Below are positions 37,770 to 46,117 of a stretch of DNA of 64,000 bases, in pieces. Origin of the DNA: Cytophagales bacterium (GTDB taxonomy: Bacteria; Bacteroidota; Bacteroidia; Cytophagales; 172606-1); NCBI GenBank assembly GCA_030446715.1, contig JAUJMU010000004.1, positions 443,036 through 507,035 on the forward strand, given 5' to 3'. Every line of letters begins with the position of its first letter. Position 1 is the stretch's first letter. The notes under the pieces are model-generated. The model was not told where the DNA came from. It made no database searches and worked only from the letters and a program-made list of their open reading frames with translations. The translations under genes were made by a program, and so were the position numbers.

Positions 37770-37945
37770 ATGAACGGAACATAAACACATTGCGCGGTCA
37801 TGCTGAAGCCCTGCATTGGGTTTTATGTGCTGTTGAACAAAGTCTTTATTTAAATGAACGGAACATAAACACATTGCGCGGGTGCTGAAGCCCTGCGGGC
37901 GAGCCCGGCATTGGGTTTTATGTGCTGTTGAACAAAGTCTTTATT
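37770..37945. repeat. Two tandem copies of an ~85-bp palindromic unit, one with a 13-bp hairpin insert
   Basis: Copy 1 is 37770-37852; copy 2 is 37854-37945. Both start ATGAACGGAACATAAACACA and end GTTGAACAAAGTCTTTATTT. The unit itself is an imperfect palindrome (ACATAAAC against TTTTATGT). Copy 2 has 13 extra bases forming CGGGC-GA-GCCCG (within 896-908) where copy 1 reads CCCTGCATTGGG. Confidence 0.8.
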
Positions 37946-37950
37946 TTACT

Positions 37951-38257
37951 TTATTCTTCTTTTCTGGAAAGGTAAGTCTGAGCAGCCAGAGAAGCAATGA
38001 CTGTATGAAATTTGAATTTTTGAGCAGTAATTTGTCTGCTCCTTTTGCCGGGTAGCGGCCACTTTTGAGCTCCTGCCAGCTGGTTTTGGGAGGTAAAGTT
38101 CCTGCTTTTCCGGCCTGCCCTCCCACTTTTGGTGGCCCGATGCTCCCTGACAGGCGTCGGCAGAGGCCTTCCTTACCGGAGCGGCAAGACACTTCCCGTT
38201 TGCCTGGGAGAGTAGCCCGGCAAGCAGCAGAAAACAGACCTGGCAGTGGGGTAAGCA
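37951..38257. other. No gene seen
   Basis: A minus-strand frame (37941-38258) is open but shows no recognisable domain and continues the IS91 remnant region. Treated as degraded IS DNA. Confidence 0.35.
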
Positions 38258-38735
38258 TCAGCAGTGACTGGAAGGGTTAAGAGCTGTCCCAGCGGGTGAT
38301 GACCGGTTGAAAACCCGGCGGTCCGGTGGAAGGGGATTTGTTTTGTGAGCAGGAAAGAATTGTCCTCTGTAGAGAAAAGGCTTTGCGCAGGTTTGGCACT
38401 GCAACGCCTGCCGGCCGTAGACGTGGGCAAAGTGCTGCTCAAAGCGGGAGAAATCCGGGGAAGCAGCCTCTGCTGATTGAGTAGCATGCACCGCTGGCTT
38501 GCCCTGATCACCAGCAGTAGCCGAACCAGCAGTAACTTCTTTGGAAGTAGCATTACGATTGGCATACAGGCCGTAGTAGCGCACCATGCGGTAGCCTTTC
38601 CTGGGCACGTGCAACAGCAGGCGGTTCAGGAACTGACTATAAGGCAAGCTGAGACTGGCTTCCCTGGGCTTTTCTCCGGCAGGGGCGTTTTTGTAATCCT
38701 TATAGGAAAAGCTCACCAGGCCCGAATCTATGGGA
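38258..38735 (-). pseudogene. IS91-family transposase, C-terminal fragment
   Basis: IDSGLVSFSYKDYKN, then LSLPYSQFLNRLLLHVPRKG and YRMVRYYGLYANRN are the conserved C-terminal part of IS91 (Y2 rolling-circle) transposases. CQTC in the tail may be a metal site. The catalytic tyrosines and N-terminus are missing. It joins the ISL3 remnant at about 38735. Confidence 0.7.
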
Positions 38736-39357
38736 GCGGTCTCTGGTGACCACTTCTACGCCTGGATGGGCTTTCAACCACTCCTCCAAGGTTTTGCCTT
38801 CCCGGTCAGGCAACAGATCAACTGGTACTCTCTTTTCCAGATCCACCAGAATAGTGCCATATGTTTGCCCCTTTTTGAAGGCGAAATCGTCTACTCCCAA
38901 AACTTTCGGCGTAACCACTTCCGGTAAAGCCGTTTTTCGCATTACTCTCAGTACAGTGGACGCACTTATCGGTAGTCCAATCACCTTACATACCCTTGCC
39001 CCTGGCTTACTCCCGCAACTGGAGACCTATCGCCTGTATCTGTTCCCCGGATCTTTCCAGTCTTCTTTGCCAGGGTCTCAGCCAGGAGCCGAAACGTTCA
39101 GAGAATACTTTCCGGGGACAGGAATCCTCATGACAGAAAAACTTCCGGGTACTGATGTACAGTTTTACGGTTTTACCACTGATGGGCAAGTCCCCGACCT
39201 TCCGCTGGTAATAGCTGTGGAGTTTGCTACTGGCTTTCTGGCATAACGGGCAGGTACCGAAAGGAGTGTTGCCCATCAGACCAAACTCAACTGTATTTCC
39301 GGAGACAGTACTGTAGCTTAAGGCAAAGGCTTCCGGCAAAAGTAAGCAGGCATTCAT
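38736..39357 (-). pseudogene. ISL3-family transposase, N-terminal half, frameshifted
   Basis: Zinc-ribbon region (GTCPLCQKASSKLHSYYQRK, ISTRKFFCHEDSCPRKVF), SERFGSWLRPWQRRLERSGE, QIQAIGLQL. One extra base follows, then GARVCKVIGLPISASTVLRV and the DDE start PKVLGVDDFAFKKGQTYGTI, LVDLEKRVPVDLLPDREGKT, VVTRDRS. The rest of the DDE domain is lost where the IS91 fragment begins. Confidence 0.8.
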
Positions 39358-39395
39358 GTCTACTTAACAACGAATCATCCAACTTTTCACCAAAA

Positions 39396-39818
39396 GTGAC
39401 GCTCAACCAATTTTTCGCAGTATGCTCAGCGGTCAATGCCCGGTTCAAAACGCGCCTGATACTGCCGCCGCCCGGACTGTTTGAGCAATCGCTGCTCCAG
39501 ACCGCTGCTCCGGATGGGTACCGGCCGGCTCTGATCAGGCACTACTTTCCGGAGGCCCTTGCCCTTTACCGGCAGCTGAACGCCCGGAAAACGGAATGCG
39601 GGCTCGTTCCTGCCCCCTTGCCAGACCCCGCACCCGATGCAAACCCTGCTATTGCCGGTGCTTTCCGCGACTGGCTTATGGTACGGCAACTGGAAAATAA
39701 ACTCAAAGGCCTCAAGGAAGAACTCGAACAAGTGCAGGCACAGTTGCAGCACACGCGGCATACGGCGGAAGAATGCAGCAACAATTCTTTGGGCAAGTCC
39801 GTCGAAAATCACTCCTGA
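39396..39818 (+). CDS. Hypothetical protein with C-terminal coiled coil
   Basis: 140 residues: MTLNQFFAVCSAVNARFKTR, PALIRHYFPEALALYRQLNA, a proline-rich linker, then LENKLKGLKEELEQVQAQLQ (coiled coil, about 98-125). No signal peptide and no family recognised. It starts 39 bp from the ISL3 remnant's start, in divergent orientation. Confidence 0.5.
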   Translation: MTLNQFFAVCSAVNARFKTRLILPPPGLFEQSLLQTAAPDGYRPALIRHYFPEALALYRQLNARKTECGLVPAPLPDPAPDANPAIAGAFRDWLMVRQLENKLKGLKEELEQVQAQLQHTRHTAEECSNNSLGKSVENHS

Positions 39819-40045
39819 ACCCATTCCCCGGGAAGTTTTCCTTCGCGCATCGGCGCTGCGGTCAGGAGCGATGATGGACAACGACAAAATACTTTACGGC
39901 TGAGGGCATTACTAAGGAAACGTGTAAGTACCCTTACGGCTGAGGGTAGCAGGGTGAAACTTAGCGAACCAACCGGTCGTAGGCGGACCTCTTACCCGTA
40001 GAGGAGACACTGCCGGTAGCTGGTATACGGGGGTACACGTAAGCG

Positions 40046-40434
40046 TTAAGGGTAAAAGAAGGGCAACAACTTATGCCTCCTCTTTTTAGCGCCTTTGGCG
40101 ATGAGTTCTCCCCGCCGGACCATCCGGAAGATCCCGTAGCCTTGAGCTGAGGTAAGCACCATGGCAAAAAAATACCCATAAAGAAAGGACTGAAGAGTAC
40201 CAGGCAGTACAACAGCCAGCATAGGGGACTGTGCAAAAACAGCAAACCCAGTATTGCAAAAGGGTACCAGAACAAAGCTGGTTGATAAGACCGGTGCTTC
40301 ATGATAAACGGATCAGGCAGTACCTCCATTAGCCGAAAAGCGGTGGAACCTCGATGCATTGCCCCTGAAAGAGCCTTCACCTTCAGTGCTGTTTTAAGTC
40401 TGCCAGAGGAGCCCCGGCCAACTGTCAGGAGCAT
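40046..40434 (-). pseudogene. Hypothetical membrane protein, one frameshift
   Basis: MLLTVGRGSSGRLKTALKVK, MHRGSTAFRLMEVLPDPFIM, then two hydrophobic helices (LFWYPFAILGLLFLHSPLC, WLLYCLVLFSPFFMGIF). A single-base change in the T7 run at about 40165-40171 gives FAMVLTSAQGYGIFRMVRRG, ELIAKGAKKRRHKLLPFFYP and TAA. About 128 residues when repaired. AAAGGAG directly precedes ATG, and the upstream gene ends 16 bp away, so they are an operon. Confidence 0.5.
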
Positions 40435-40450
40435 CTCCTTTCGGGAAGGG

Positions 40451-40723
40451 CTACTCTTCTTCTGTATCCGCGGTAAAGGATTCTTCCATCATCCGGGCAG
40501 TGCCATGGACGGCCCTGCCAAACTGGAAGCAGTAATCCTCTGCCCTGGCGGGAGACTGGGGAAAGAGCTGCTGGTGGGCAAGCAGGTATTTTTTAATCAA
40601 AGCCTGGAGGTTATCACATCCCTCGCAAAGGAATACTTCACTGTGGGCCTGCCCGGGCTGCTTAAGGGATACCTTCAAGGCAGGACGGTACATGTCCGGG
40701 GGATATTCAGCGGCCTTGCTCAT
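40451..40723 (-). CDS. Hypothetical protein
   Basis: 90 residues: MSKAAEYPPDMYRPALKVSL, FLCEGCDNLQALIKKYLLAH, YCFQFGRAVHGTARMMEESF and an acidic tail. It is 16 bp upstream of the small membrane-protein gene on the same strand. No family recognised. Confidence 0.5.
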   Translation of the reverse strand: MSKAAEYPPDMYRPALKVSLKQPGQAHSEVFLCEGCDNLQALIKKYLLAHQQLFPQSPARAEDYCFQFGRAVHGTARMMEESFTADTEEE

Positions 40724-41613
40724 GATAAAAAACTATAAAAGTGAAAAAGGTAAGCCTATTGGTTTGCCCTTGATTCAGGGTTAACTGCTTACCCGATAAA
40801 AAAGTTGTATTGCTGTTTCCATCGGAACCTGGCTCTCTACCCGCTGGCCGTGTGCAGCCACTCCTTGCCCGTGCAAACACCCTTTTTGTTATGTATCCTG
40901 GCCGGATACGGCTTGAGCAGGTAGCGGACCAGGTCTCCCTCAGGGCCTTGTTCGATAAGCCTACCGTCGACACTTGCCCCGGACGTCACCCGTCAGCGGG
41001 GTTGAGCGGGATAGTCAGCTTTACACAGATATTGGCTTGAAGCCTGTGGTCCGTATCACCACCGGCTGTACAGGGGCGATCTCTTTCATGGGCCTGGATA
41101 AACTAAAACCCGTTCATCAGCGGCAAATCAATGCCGGGCAAAATCAGCTGGAGCGTTCGCCCTGCGAGCATTGCCATCCGATTACCCTGATGGCTTCTAC
41201 CCCGCTTCAGGCCGTTAGAATTTTGTCGGTTACTTTTAGGTATTCCAGCAGCTCTGGCCGGGTTTCTGTTGAAATGACCCTTTTCTGATACACATTCCTA
41301 GGGATACAAAACGAGGACGGGACTTCTCCATCCTCCTCAGTATTGGAAAGTTAAAGGTTACACTTCTCGATTCCCTTGTTGTGGGAAAAACAGGGAGCCT
41401 GACAGTCATCCTGATACCAAGGTTAATTGAGCGAATATGCAAAACGGTGGTACCTCAGGTAACTCTCCGTATGTTCGTTCAACAGCACCCCATCTCCCAA
41501 CCAGCTTTTGTTGGACAGTCCTAGGCTGACTTTTAAAAAAATAACGGGAGACAATCATTCGGGTTTACCGCTAGAGGCACCCAAAAACACCACTGAAAAA
41601 AATCCCGGGAAAA
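40724..41613. other. Degraded stretch without a supported gene
   Basis: Open frames at 40707-40973 (minus) and 40810-41040 (plus) overlap each other and show no domain. Near 41303-41335 lies GGGATACAAAACGAGGAC with a GAGGA/TCCTC hairpin. A similar terminator-like unit is at about 45929-45962. A degenerate GTTAAAG repeat follows at 41345. Confidence 0.4.
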
Positions 41614-41660
41614 TTTGCGTAGCTGGATGGCTACACATATATTTGTAGTCAAATAACTAC
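41614..41660 (+). promoter_or_regulatory. Promoter and double operator of the ArsR operon
   Basis: A Bacteroidota-type promoter: TTG at 41615-41617, a 20-bp spacer, and -7 box TATATTTG at 41638-41645 (TAnnTTTG). Two inverted repeats of the form GTAG-N8-CTAC overlie it: GTAGCTGGATGGCTAC (41619-41634) in the spacer and GTAGTCAAATAACTAC (41645-41660) across the expected start site. The centres are 26 bp apart. The ATG follows at once, so the leader is nearly absent. Layout fits autorepression by the ArsR protein. Confidence 0.75.
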
Positions 41661-41993
41661 ATGATGAACCTGAGACGTGACGTTTTTCAAGCCATCGCCG
41701 ACCCGACAAGAAGGGCTATACTGCTGCTAGTTGCTTCGCAATCCATGACTGCCGGTGCCATTGCCTCAAACTTTGCCTCGGCAAGACCGACCGTATCAAA
41801 ACACTTGCAAATCCTCACCGAGTGCCAGTTGCTTACCCAAGAGCAAAACGGCAGGGAAATATACTATCACTTAAATCCTCAAAAGATGAAAGAAATAGCA
41901 GACTTTATTGAACCATTCCGAAAAATGTGGGATGAGCGGTTTAATAAACTGGAAACGGTAATGAAAAAATACCAATCAAAGAAAATAGAATAA
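41661..41993 (+). CDS. ArsR-family transcriptional regulator
   Basis: 110 residues, winged helix: [79 protein letters not shown]. No cysteine metal site like ArsR/SmtB; it belongs to the subgroup paired with SRPBCC (AHSA1) proteins. First gene of a three-gene operon; 1 bp to the next gene. Confidence 0.93.
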   Translation: MMNLRRDVFQAIADPTRRAILLLVASQSMTAGAIASNFASARPTVSKHLQILTECQLLTQEQNGREIYYHLNPQKMKEIADFIEPFRKMWDERFNKLETVMKKYQSKKIE

Positions 41994-41994
41994 T

Positions 41995-42465
41995 ATGAAA
42001 CAAAAAACAAAAATCAAGGCTGAAGAAGGCAAACAGGAAGTAGTGATTACCAGGGAATTTGATTTGCCCTTGGAATTACTTTTTAAAGCCTATATAGAGC
42101 CCGGCATCGTGGAGCAATGGATGGGCACCAAAGTGCTCAAACTGGAAAGTAAAAAGCACGGCAGTTACCAATTTGAAACCACCGATGCTCAGGGAAACCA
42201 ACACCGGTTCAACGGGGTCATCCATGAGTTTAGCCCGAACCGGAAAATCACCCGGACTTTTGAAATGGAGAATACGCCTTTTGCCGTCCAGCTGGAGTTC
42301 CTTGAATTTGAACCACTCCCTCTCGACACCAGCAAACTCACCATACAGATCGTATATAAATCAGTCGCGCACCGAGACCAGATGCTTCAACTGCCCTTTG
42401 CTCAGGGCATCAATATGGCTCATAATCGGTTACAAGACATTGCACGCAAATATAAGCTCACCTAG
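41995..42465 (+). CDS. SRPBCC/AHSA1-domain protein
   Basis: 156 residues: VVITREFDLPLELLFKAYIE, PGIVEQWMGTKVLKLESKKH, GSYQFETTDAQGNQHRFNGV, RKITRTFEMENTPF. This is the START-like hydrophobic-cavity fold of AHSA1 proteins, often encoded with ArsR regulators. Ligand unknown, cytoplasmic. Confidence 0.92.
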   Translation: MKQKTKIKAEEGKQEVVITREFDLPLELLFKAYIEPGIVEQWMGTKVLKLESKKHGSYQFETTDAQGNQHRFNGVIHEFSPNRKITRTFEMENTPFAVQLEFLEFEPLPLDTSKLTIQIVYKSVAHRDQMLQLPFAQGINMAHNRLQDIARKYKLT

Positions 42466-42483
42466 TATACAACCCCACCTAGT

Positions 42484-42891
42484 ATGACAAAGCGCAATAA
42501 AATCATCTATTGGATTGCTACTCTCTGGCTTGCCTTAGGGATGCTATCAACCGGAGTAGTACAGTTATTCAAAGTGGAAGAGGAAGTAGATAACATTACC
42601 CATTTAGGCTATCCAATCTATTTTCTAACCATACCAGGGGTTTGGAAAATTCTGGGAGTAGTAGCAGTGCTTATTCCTAAATTTCCTTTACTGAAGGAAT
42701 GGGCTTATGCCGGCTTTTTCTTTGCCATGTCGGGCGCAACATTTTCTCGTATTGCATCGGGTGATTCCGTCAATGAAATATTTCCCTCGTTACTGCTTCT
42801 AATCCTGACTCTGGTATCGTGGTATTTCAGACCTGCAGATAGAAAAATGATAGCAGTTACTCAACAATCATTTGAGCTAGTCAATAAATAA
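42484..42891 (+). CDS. DoxX-like membrane protein
   Basis: 135 residues with four membrane helices: IIYWIATLWLALGMLSTGVV, PIYFLTIPGVWKILGVVAVL, EWAYAGFFFAMSGATFSRIA, LLLLILTLVSWYF. DoxX-like family, 18 bp downstream of the SRPBCC gene in the same operon. Confidence 0.9.
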   Translation: MTKRNKIIYWIATLWLALGMLSTGVVQLFKVEEEVDNITHLGYPIYFLTIPGVWKILGVVAVLIPKFPLLKEWAYAGFFFAMSGATFSRIASGDSVNEIFPSLLLLILTLVSWYFRPADRKMIAVTQQSFELVNK

Positions 42892-43084
42892 TCCGCATGA
42901 ATTGCTTGGCGACCCTCTAGCATTGCTCAGTGAGTTGTTGTAGCTAACCAGCTCTAGCAAGCAGGATAGCTTGGGTATGGGACAACCACTACCACAATTG
43001 AGATAATGATGCTATAGATCTTGGGCGGGTGTGTTTCAAAACTTCGCGCTTGACCCTCCTATTCAACCAAAACCCTATAAAAGT

Positions 43085-43661
43085 ATGAACAAGATGAATA
43101 GCCATAACATGGACTTGTCACCCGAACAACATTCGGCACTACTAGGGGCATTGAAAGCCCGTTTTGAGAAAAACAGGAGTCGCCATCAAGGTATCGATTG
43201 GAAACAAGTACAAGCAAAGCTGGAGGCTAATGCTGAAAAACTCTGGTCGCTCAACGAAATGGAAAGAACGGGCGGTGAACCAGATGTGATTGGTCAGGAT
43301 ACAAAGACGGGTGAATACATTTTCTATGATTGTTCGGCGGAAACTCCTAAAGGCCGCAGAAGTGTTTGCTACGACCGTGAAGGGTGGGAGTCAAGGAAAG
43401 AACATAAACCAGCAAATAACGCTATAGATATGGCTGCTGCCATGGGTGTTGAACTTTTGACGGAAGAAGAGTATCGAGAGCTACAGCAACTGGGAAATTT
43501 CGATACCAAAACCTCGAGCTGGGTGCAAACTCCTGCTGAGATTAGAAAAACTTCGGTGGCGCCCTTTTTGTGACCGCCGCTACAACCTTGTCTTCCTGTA
43601 TCACAACGGTGCGGAATCTTACTATGGCGCCAGGGGATTCCGTGGCTCTCTAAGGGTCTAA
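43085..43661 (+). pseudogene. DUF4256 protein, frameshifted near the C-terminus
   Basis: LSPEQHSALLGALKARFEKN, RHQGIDWKQVQAKLEANAEK, LWSLNEMERTGGEPDVIGQD and YDCSAETPKGRRSVCYDREG identify DUF4256. After SSWVQTPAEIRK indels at about 43549-43570 break the frame (it stops at 43573), but CDRRYNLVFLYHNGAESYYG and ARGFRGSLRV end at TAA 43659-43661. About 190 residues when repaired. ATG 43085 chosen because residues upstream are unlike the family. Confidence 0.8.
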
Positions 43662-43805
43662 ATTTCATACAGACTGCCATTGGGATATTTCTGGTTATGT
43701 CAGCCTCCGTGTTGTTCAGAAACAAGTTAAATCAAGAAATGGACCCTTTTGCGAGACGGTGGTAAGAGCGGCCAAGGCCAGAAACCGAAGAAGGAGAGGA
43801 AAAGG

Positions 43806-43913
43806 CGTGGATATGTCCGGGACTGGTGGATAAAGCAAGCTTTATCCACCAGTCCCTTGATAAGTAACCTCTCACTAGTAGCGGCCCGGCTACTTAACAA
43901 CATGTCCACACCC
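43806..43913. repeat. Nested palindrome with a 17-bp perfect hairpin
   Basis: GGGACTGGTGGATAAAG (43818-43834), loop CAAG, CTTTATCCACCAGTCCC (43839-43855). An outer pair, GTGGATATGTCC near 43807-43820 and ACATGTCCAC near 43900-43909, is also inverted. No gene in 43662-43993. It may be a terminator for the DUF4256 gene or a small non-autonomous element. Confidence 0.7.
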
Positions 43914-44059
43914 TAATAGTAAATTATTTTTCTAATTGTCATTCTTCAGAAAAACTCCTCTCGCGCTTCGAACCTTTCTGGTTACGCTGTTTAGTGGTGA
44001 ATGATCTTATTTTTTCGTACTTTTTATCGGGGAGACCAAATGCTCAAAAGTACAACCCT

Positions 44060-45748
44060 ATGAACAGGTCACTCGAACTGATAACCTCATTGAAACTACA
44101 AATCAAAGGCTTGCACTTGTGGTTCTTCTTATTGTCCAGGGCAATCCTGGCATTGGGGCAGACTGAAAGCCCACCAGAAGTAGTCATAACCTCCCTGAAT
44201 CAGAAAACCCAGGTACGTACCAGTGAAAATGGGGAACTACAAGTGAATGTCTCCCCAAAAGATGTTCACGCATTCAAGACTCGTGGATGGGTCGGGTATA
44301 GTGACTTTGGCGCCCGCAGCGACGGCAAGACCGATGATATGGACGCTATCGCCGGAGCCCATGCATTCGCCAATGGGCATGGGCTGCCAGTAAAAGCCGA
44401 CAAGGGCGCTACCTACTACATTAGCGGTAAGGAGCGCACCGCCGTGATCCGTACCAATACCGATTGGGGAACGGCCGCCTTCATCATTGACGATACTGAG
44501 GTGCAAAATCGCAATGCCTCCATTTTCCTGGTCAGTTCCAGTCTGCAACCGTTTCCCCTGAAAGGAATATCTTCACTTAAACGGAATCAGGAAAAAATCG
44601 ACGCCACCTTACCCGGACCCTGTCTGATCACGGTCATCAATTCCCATGTGAAGCACTACATCCGTTTTGGATTGAACCAAAACAATGGAGCGGCGCAGAC
44701 GGATATCTTCATGGTGGATAAAAATGGAAAGGTGGATATGAACGCTCCCATCATCTGGGACTTCGACCAGATCACGGATATGAGTGCGCTTCCCATCGAC
44801 GAAAAGCTACTCACTATCACCGGGGGACGGTTTACTACGATCTCTAATAAGGCAGAATCGAAGTATACCTATTATAGCCGGAACATCGCCATCAAACGCT
44901 CCAATGTTCTTATTGACGGGCTCGGGCACCGCATCACGGGCGAAGCAGACCACGGTGCACCCTATAGCGGCTTCCTATACATCAGCGACTGCGCCTGTGT
45001 AACAGTCAGGAACACCATCCTGACCGGCCACAAAACCTACAGCACCATCGGCGCGGCAGGAAAACCTGTCTCCATGGGCTCTTACGATATATCCGCCAAC
45101 CGCGCCCTGAATGTATCCTTCTTCAACTGCAGCCAGACCAACGATATCAATGACGGCACGTACTGGGGTATTCTGGGGTCCAATTACTGTAAGAATATGC
45201 TCTATGATCGGTGTGTCTTTTCACGGTTCGATGCCCACATGGGGGTGGCCAATGCCACCATCCGCAATTCGACCTTGGGACACATGGGCATCAACGCCAT
45301 CGGCAGCGGGACTTTAACGGTCGAGAACAGTACGATCCGCGCCAATACCCTCATCAATCTGCGCTCCGACTATGGCAGCACCTGGCAGGGTGAATTCGTG
45401 ATCCGCAACTGTATTTTCGTGCCGGCAGGCGGCAGACCCGGCAGCGCCTCCCTGATCGGTGGATCTTATTCGGGTCAGCATGATTTTGGTTATACCTGCT
45501 ACATGCCGGAACGCATCCTGATTGAAAATCTTCATATCGATGACTCCAATCATCCGGAGAGCTACCAGGGGCCTGCTGTTTTCTCGAATTTCAACCCCCA
45601 CATGACTGACGATTCCTGGCAGGAGAACTTCCCCTATATCAAAACCAGAGAAGTTATACTCACGAATGTGACCACCGCCAGCGGCAAGGCCCTGCGCATC
45701 AGCGACAATACGTTCATGTTCAGGAATGTAAAAGTGCAAGTCCAGTGA
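44060..45748 (+). CDS. Secreted right-handed beta-helix protein (pectate-lyase-like)
   Basis: 563 residues from ATG 44060, whose N-terminus is a signal peptide (LQIKGLHLWFFLLSRAILAL). The domain start GYSDFGARSDGKTDDMDAIA is the classic entry of the pectate_lyase_3/GH28-like beta-helix. Repeats such as RNIAIKRSNVLIDGLGHRIT, CVTVRNTILTGHKTYSTIGA and ATIRNSTLGHMGINAIGSG form the coils. Likely acts on a polysaccharide outside the cell; the exact activity is not readable. An upstream in-frame ATG (43994) would add 22 residues before the signal and is less likely. Confidence 0.85.
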   Translation: MNRSLELITSLKLQIKGLHLWFFLLSRAILALGQTESPPEVVITSLNQKTQVRTSENGELQVNVSPKDVHAFKTRGWVGYSDFGARSDGKTDDMDAIAGAHAFANGHGLPVKADKGATYYISGKERTAVIRTNTDWGTAAFIIDDTEVQNRNASIFLVSSSLQPFPLKGISSLKRNQEKIDATLPGPCLITVINSHVKHYIRFGLNQNNGAAQTDIFMVDKNGKVDMNAPIIWDFDQITDMSALPIDEKLLTITGGRFTTISNKAESKYTYYSRNIAIKRSNVLIDGLGHRITGEADHGAPYSGFLYISDCACVTVRNTILTGHKTYSTIGAAGKPVSMGSYDISANRALNVSFFNCSQTNDINDGTYWGILGSNYCKNMLYDRCVFSRFDAHMGVANATIRNSTLGHMGINAIGSGTLTVENSTIRANTLINLRSDYGSTWQGEFVIRNCIFVPAGGRPGSASLIGGSYSGQHDFGYTCYMPERILIENLHIDDSNHPESYQGPAVFSNFNPHMTDDSWQENFPYIKTREVILTNVTTASGKALRISDNTFMFRNVKVQVQ

Positions 45749-46117
45749 TGTGATGCAGGGAGTGCCGTTTACCGTGGTTTTTCTGCCATTGCTGGTATTT
45801 CTCACCCGCTACTTATCCGCACCCGTACATAGCTCACTGGACGGTGATAACACAGCAAATGAGGCACTCCCTGTTTTTCGGACAGACGATTAATATACTT
45901 TTTCTTGAGTTACTTCCAGGGATACAAATGAAAGAGGACCAAACCTCTCCAGTCCTCTCATTTAGCCAACCTTTTGCCTTACCAGTATCTGCTCTAAATG
46001 GACTTACCTTGTCGTATGTTTTAAACGGGGAAGTCAAAGTCTGATTTCGCCGTTTAAATGGCTCAAACCAAAGATTCACGCCAACTACCAACAAAGCCTT
46101 ATTACGCCACTTACTTC
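45749..46117. other. Intergenic with a terminator-like unit
   Basis: It holds AGAGGAC-N12-GTCCTCT at about 45942-45966, preceded by CCAGGGATACAAA, like the unit at 41303-41335. No gene seen. Confidence 0.45.

Noticed and set aside
37430..37950. CRISPR array
   Set aside because: Only two tandem units with no spacer-like intervals and no cas genes; the repeats are far too long.
37430..37950. Integron attC array
   Set aside because: GTTGAAC occurs once, but paired RYYYAAC/GTTRRRY cores and an integrase are not found.
38744..38760. GGTCACCAGAGACC-type palindrome in the ISL3 remnant
   Set aside because: It encodes the conserved VVTRDRS segment of ISL3 transposases; nothing is inserted.
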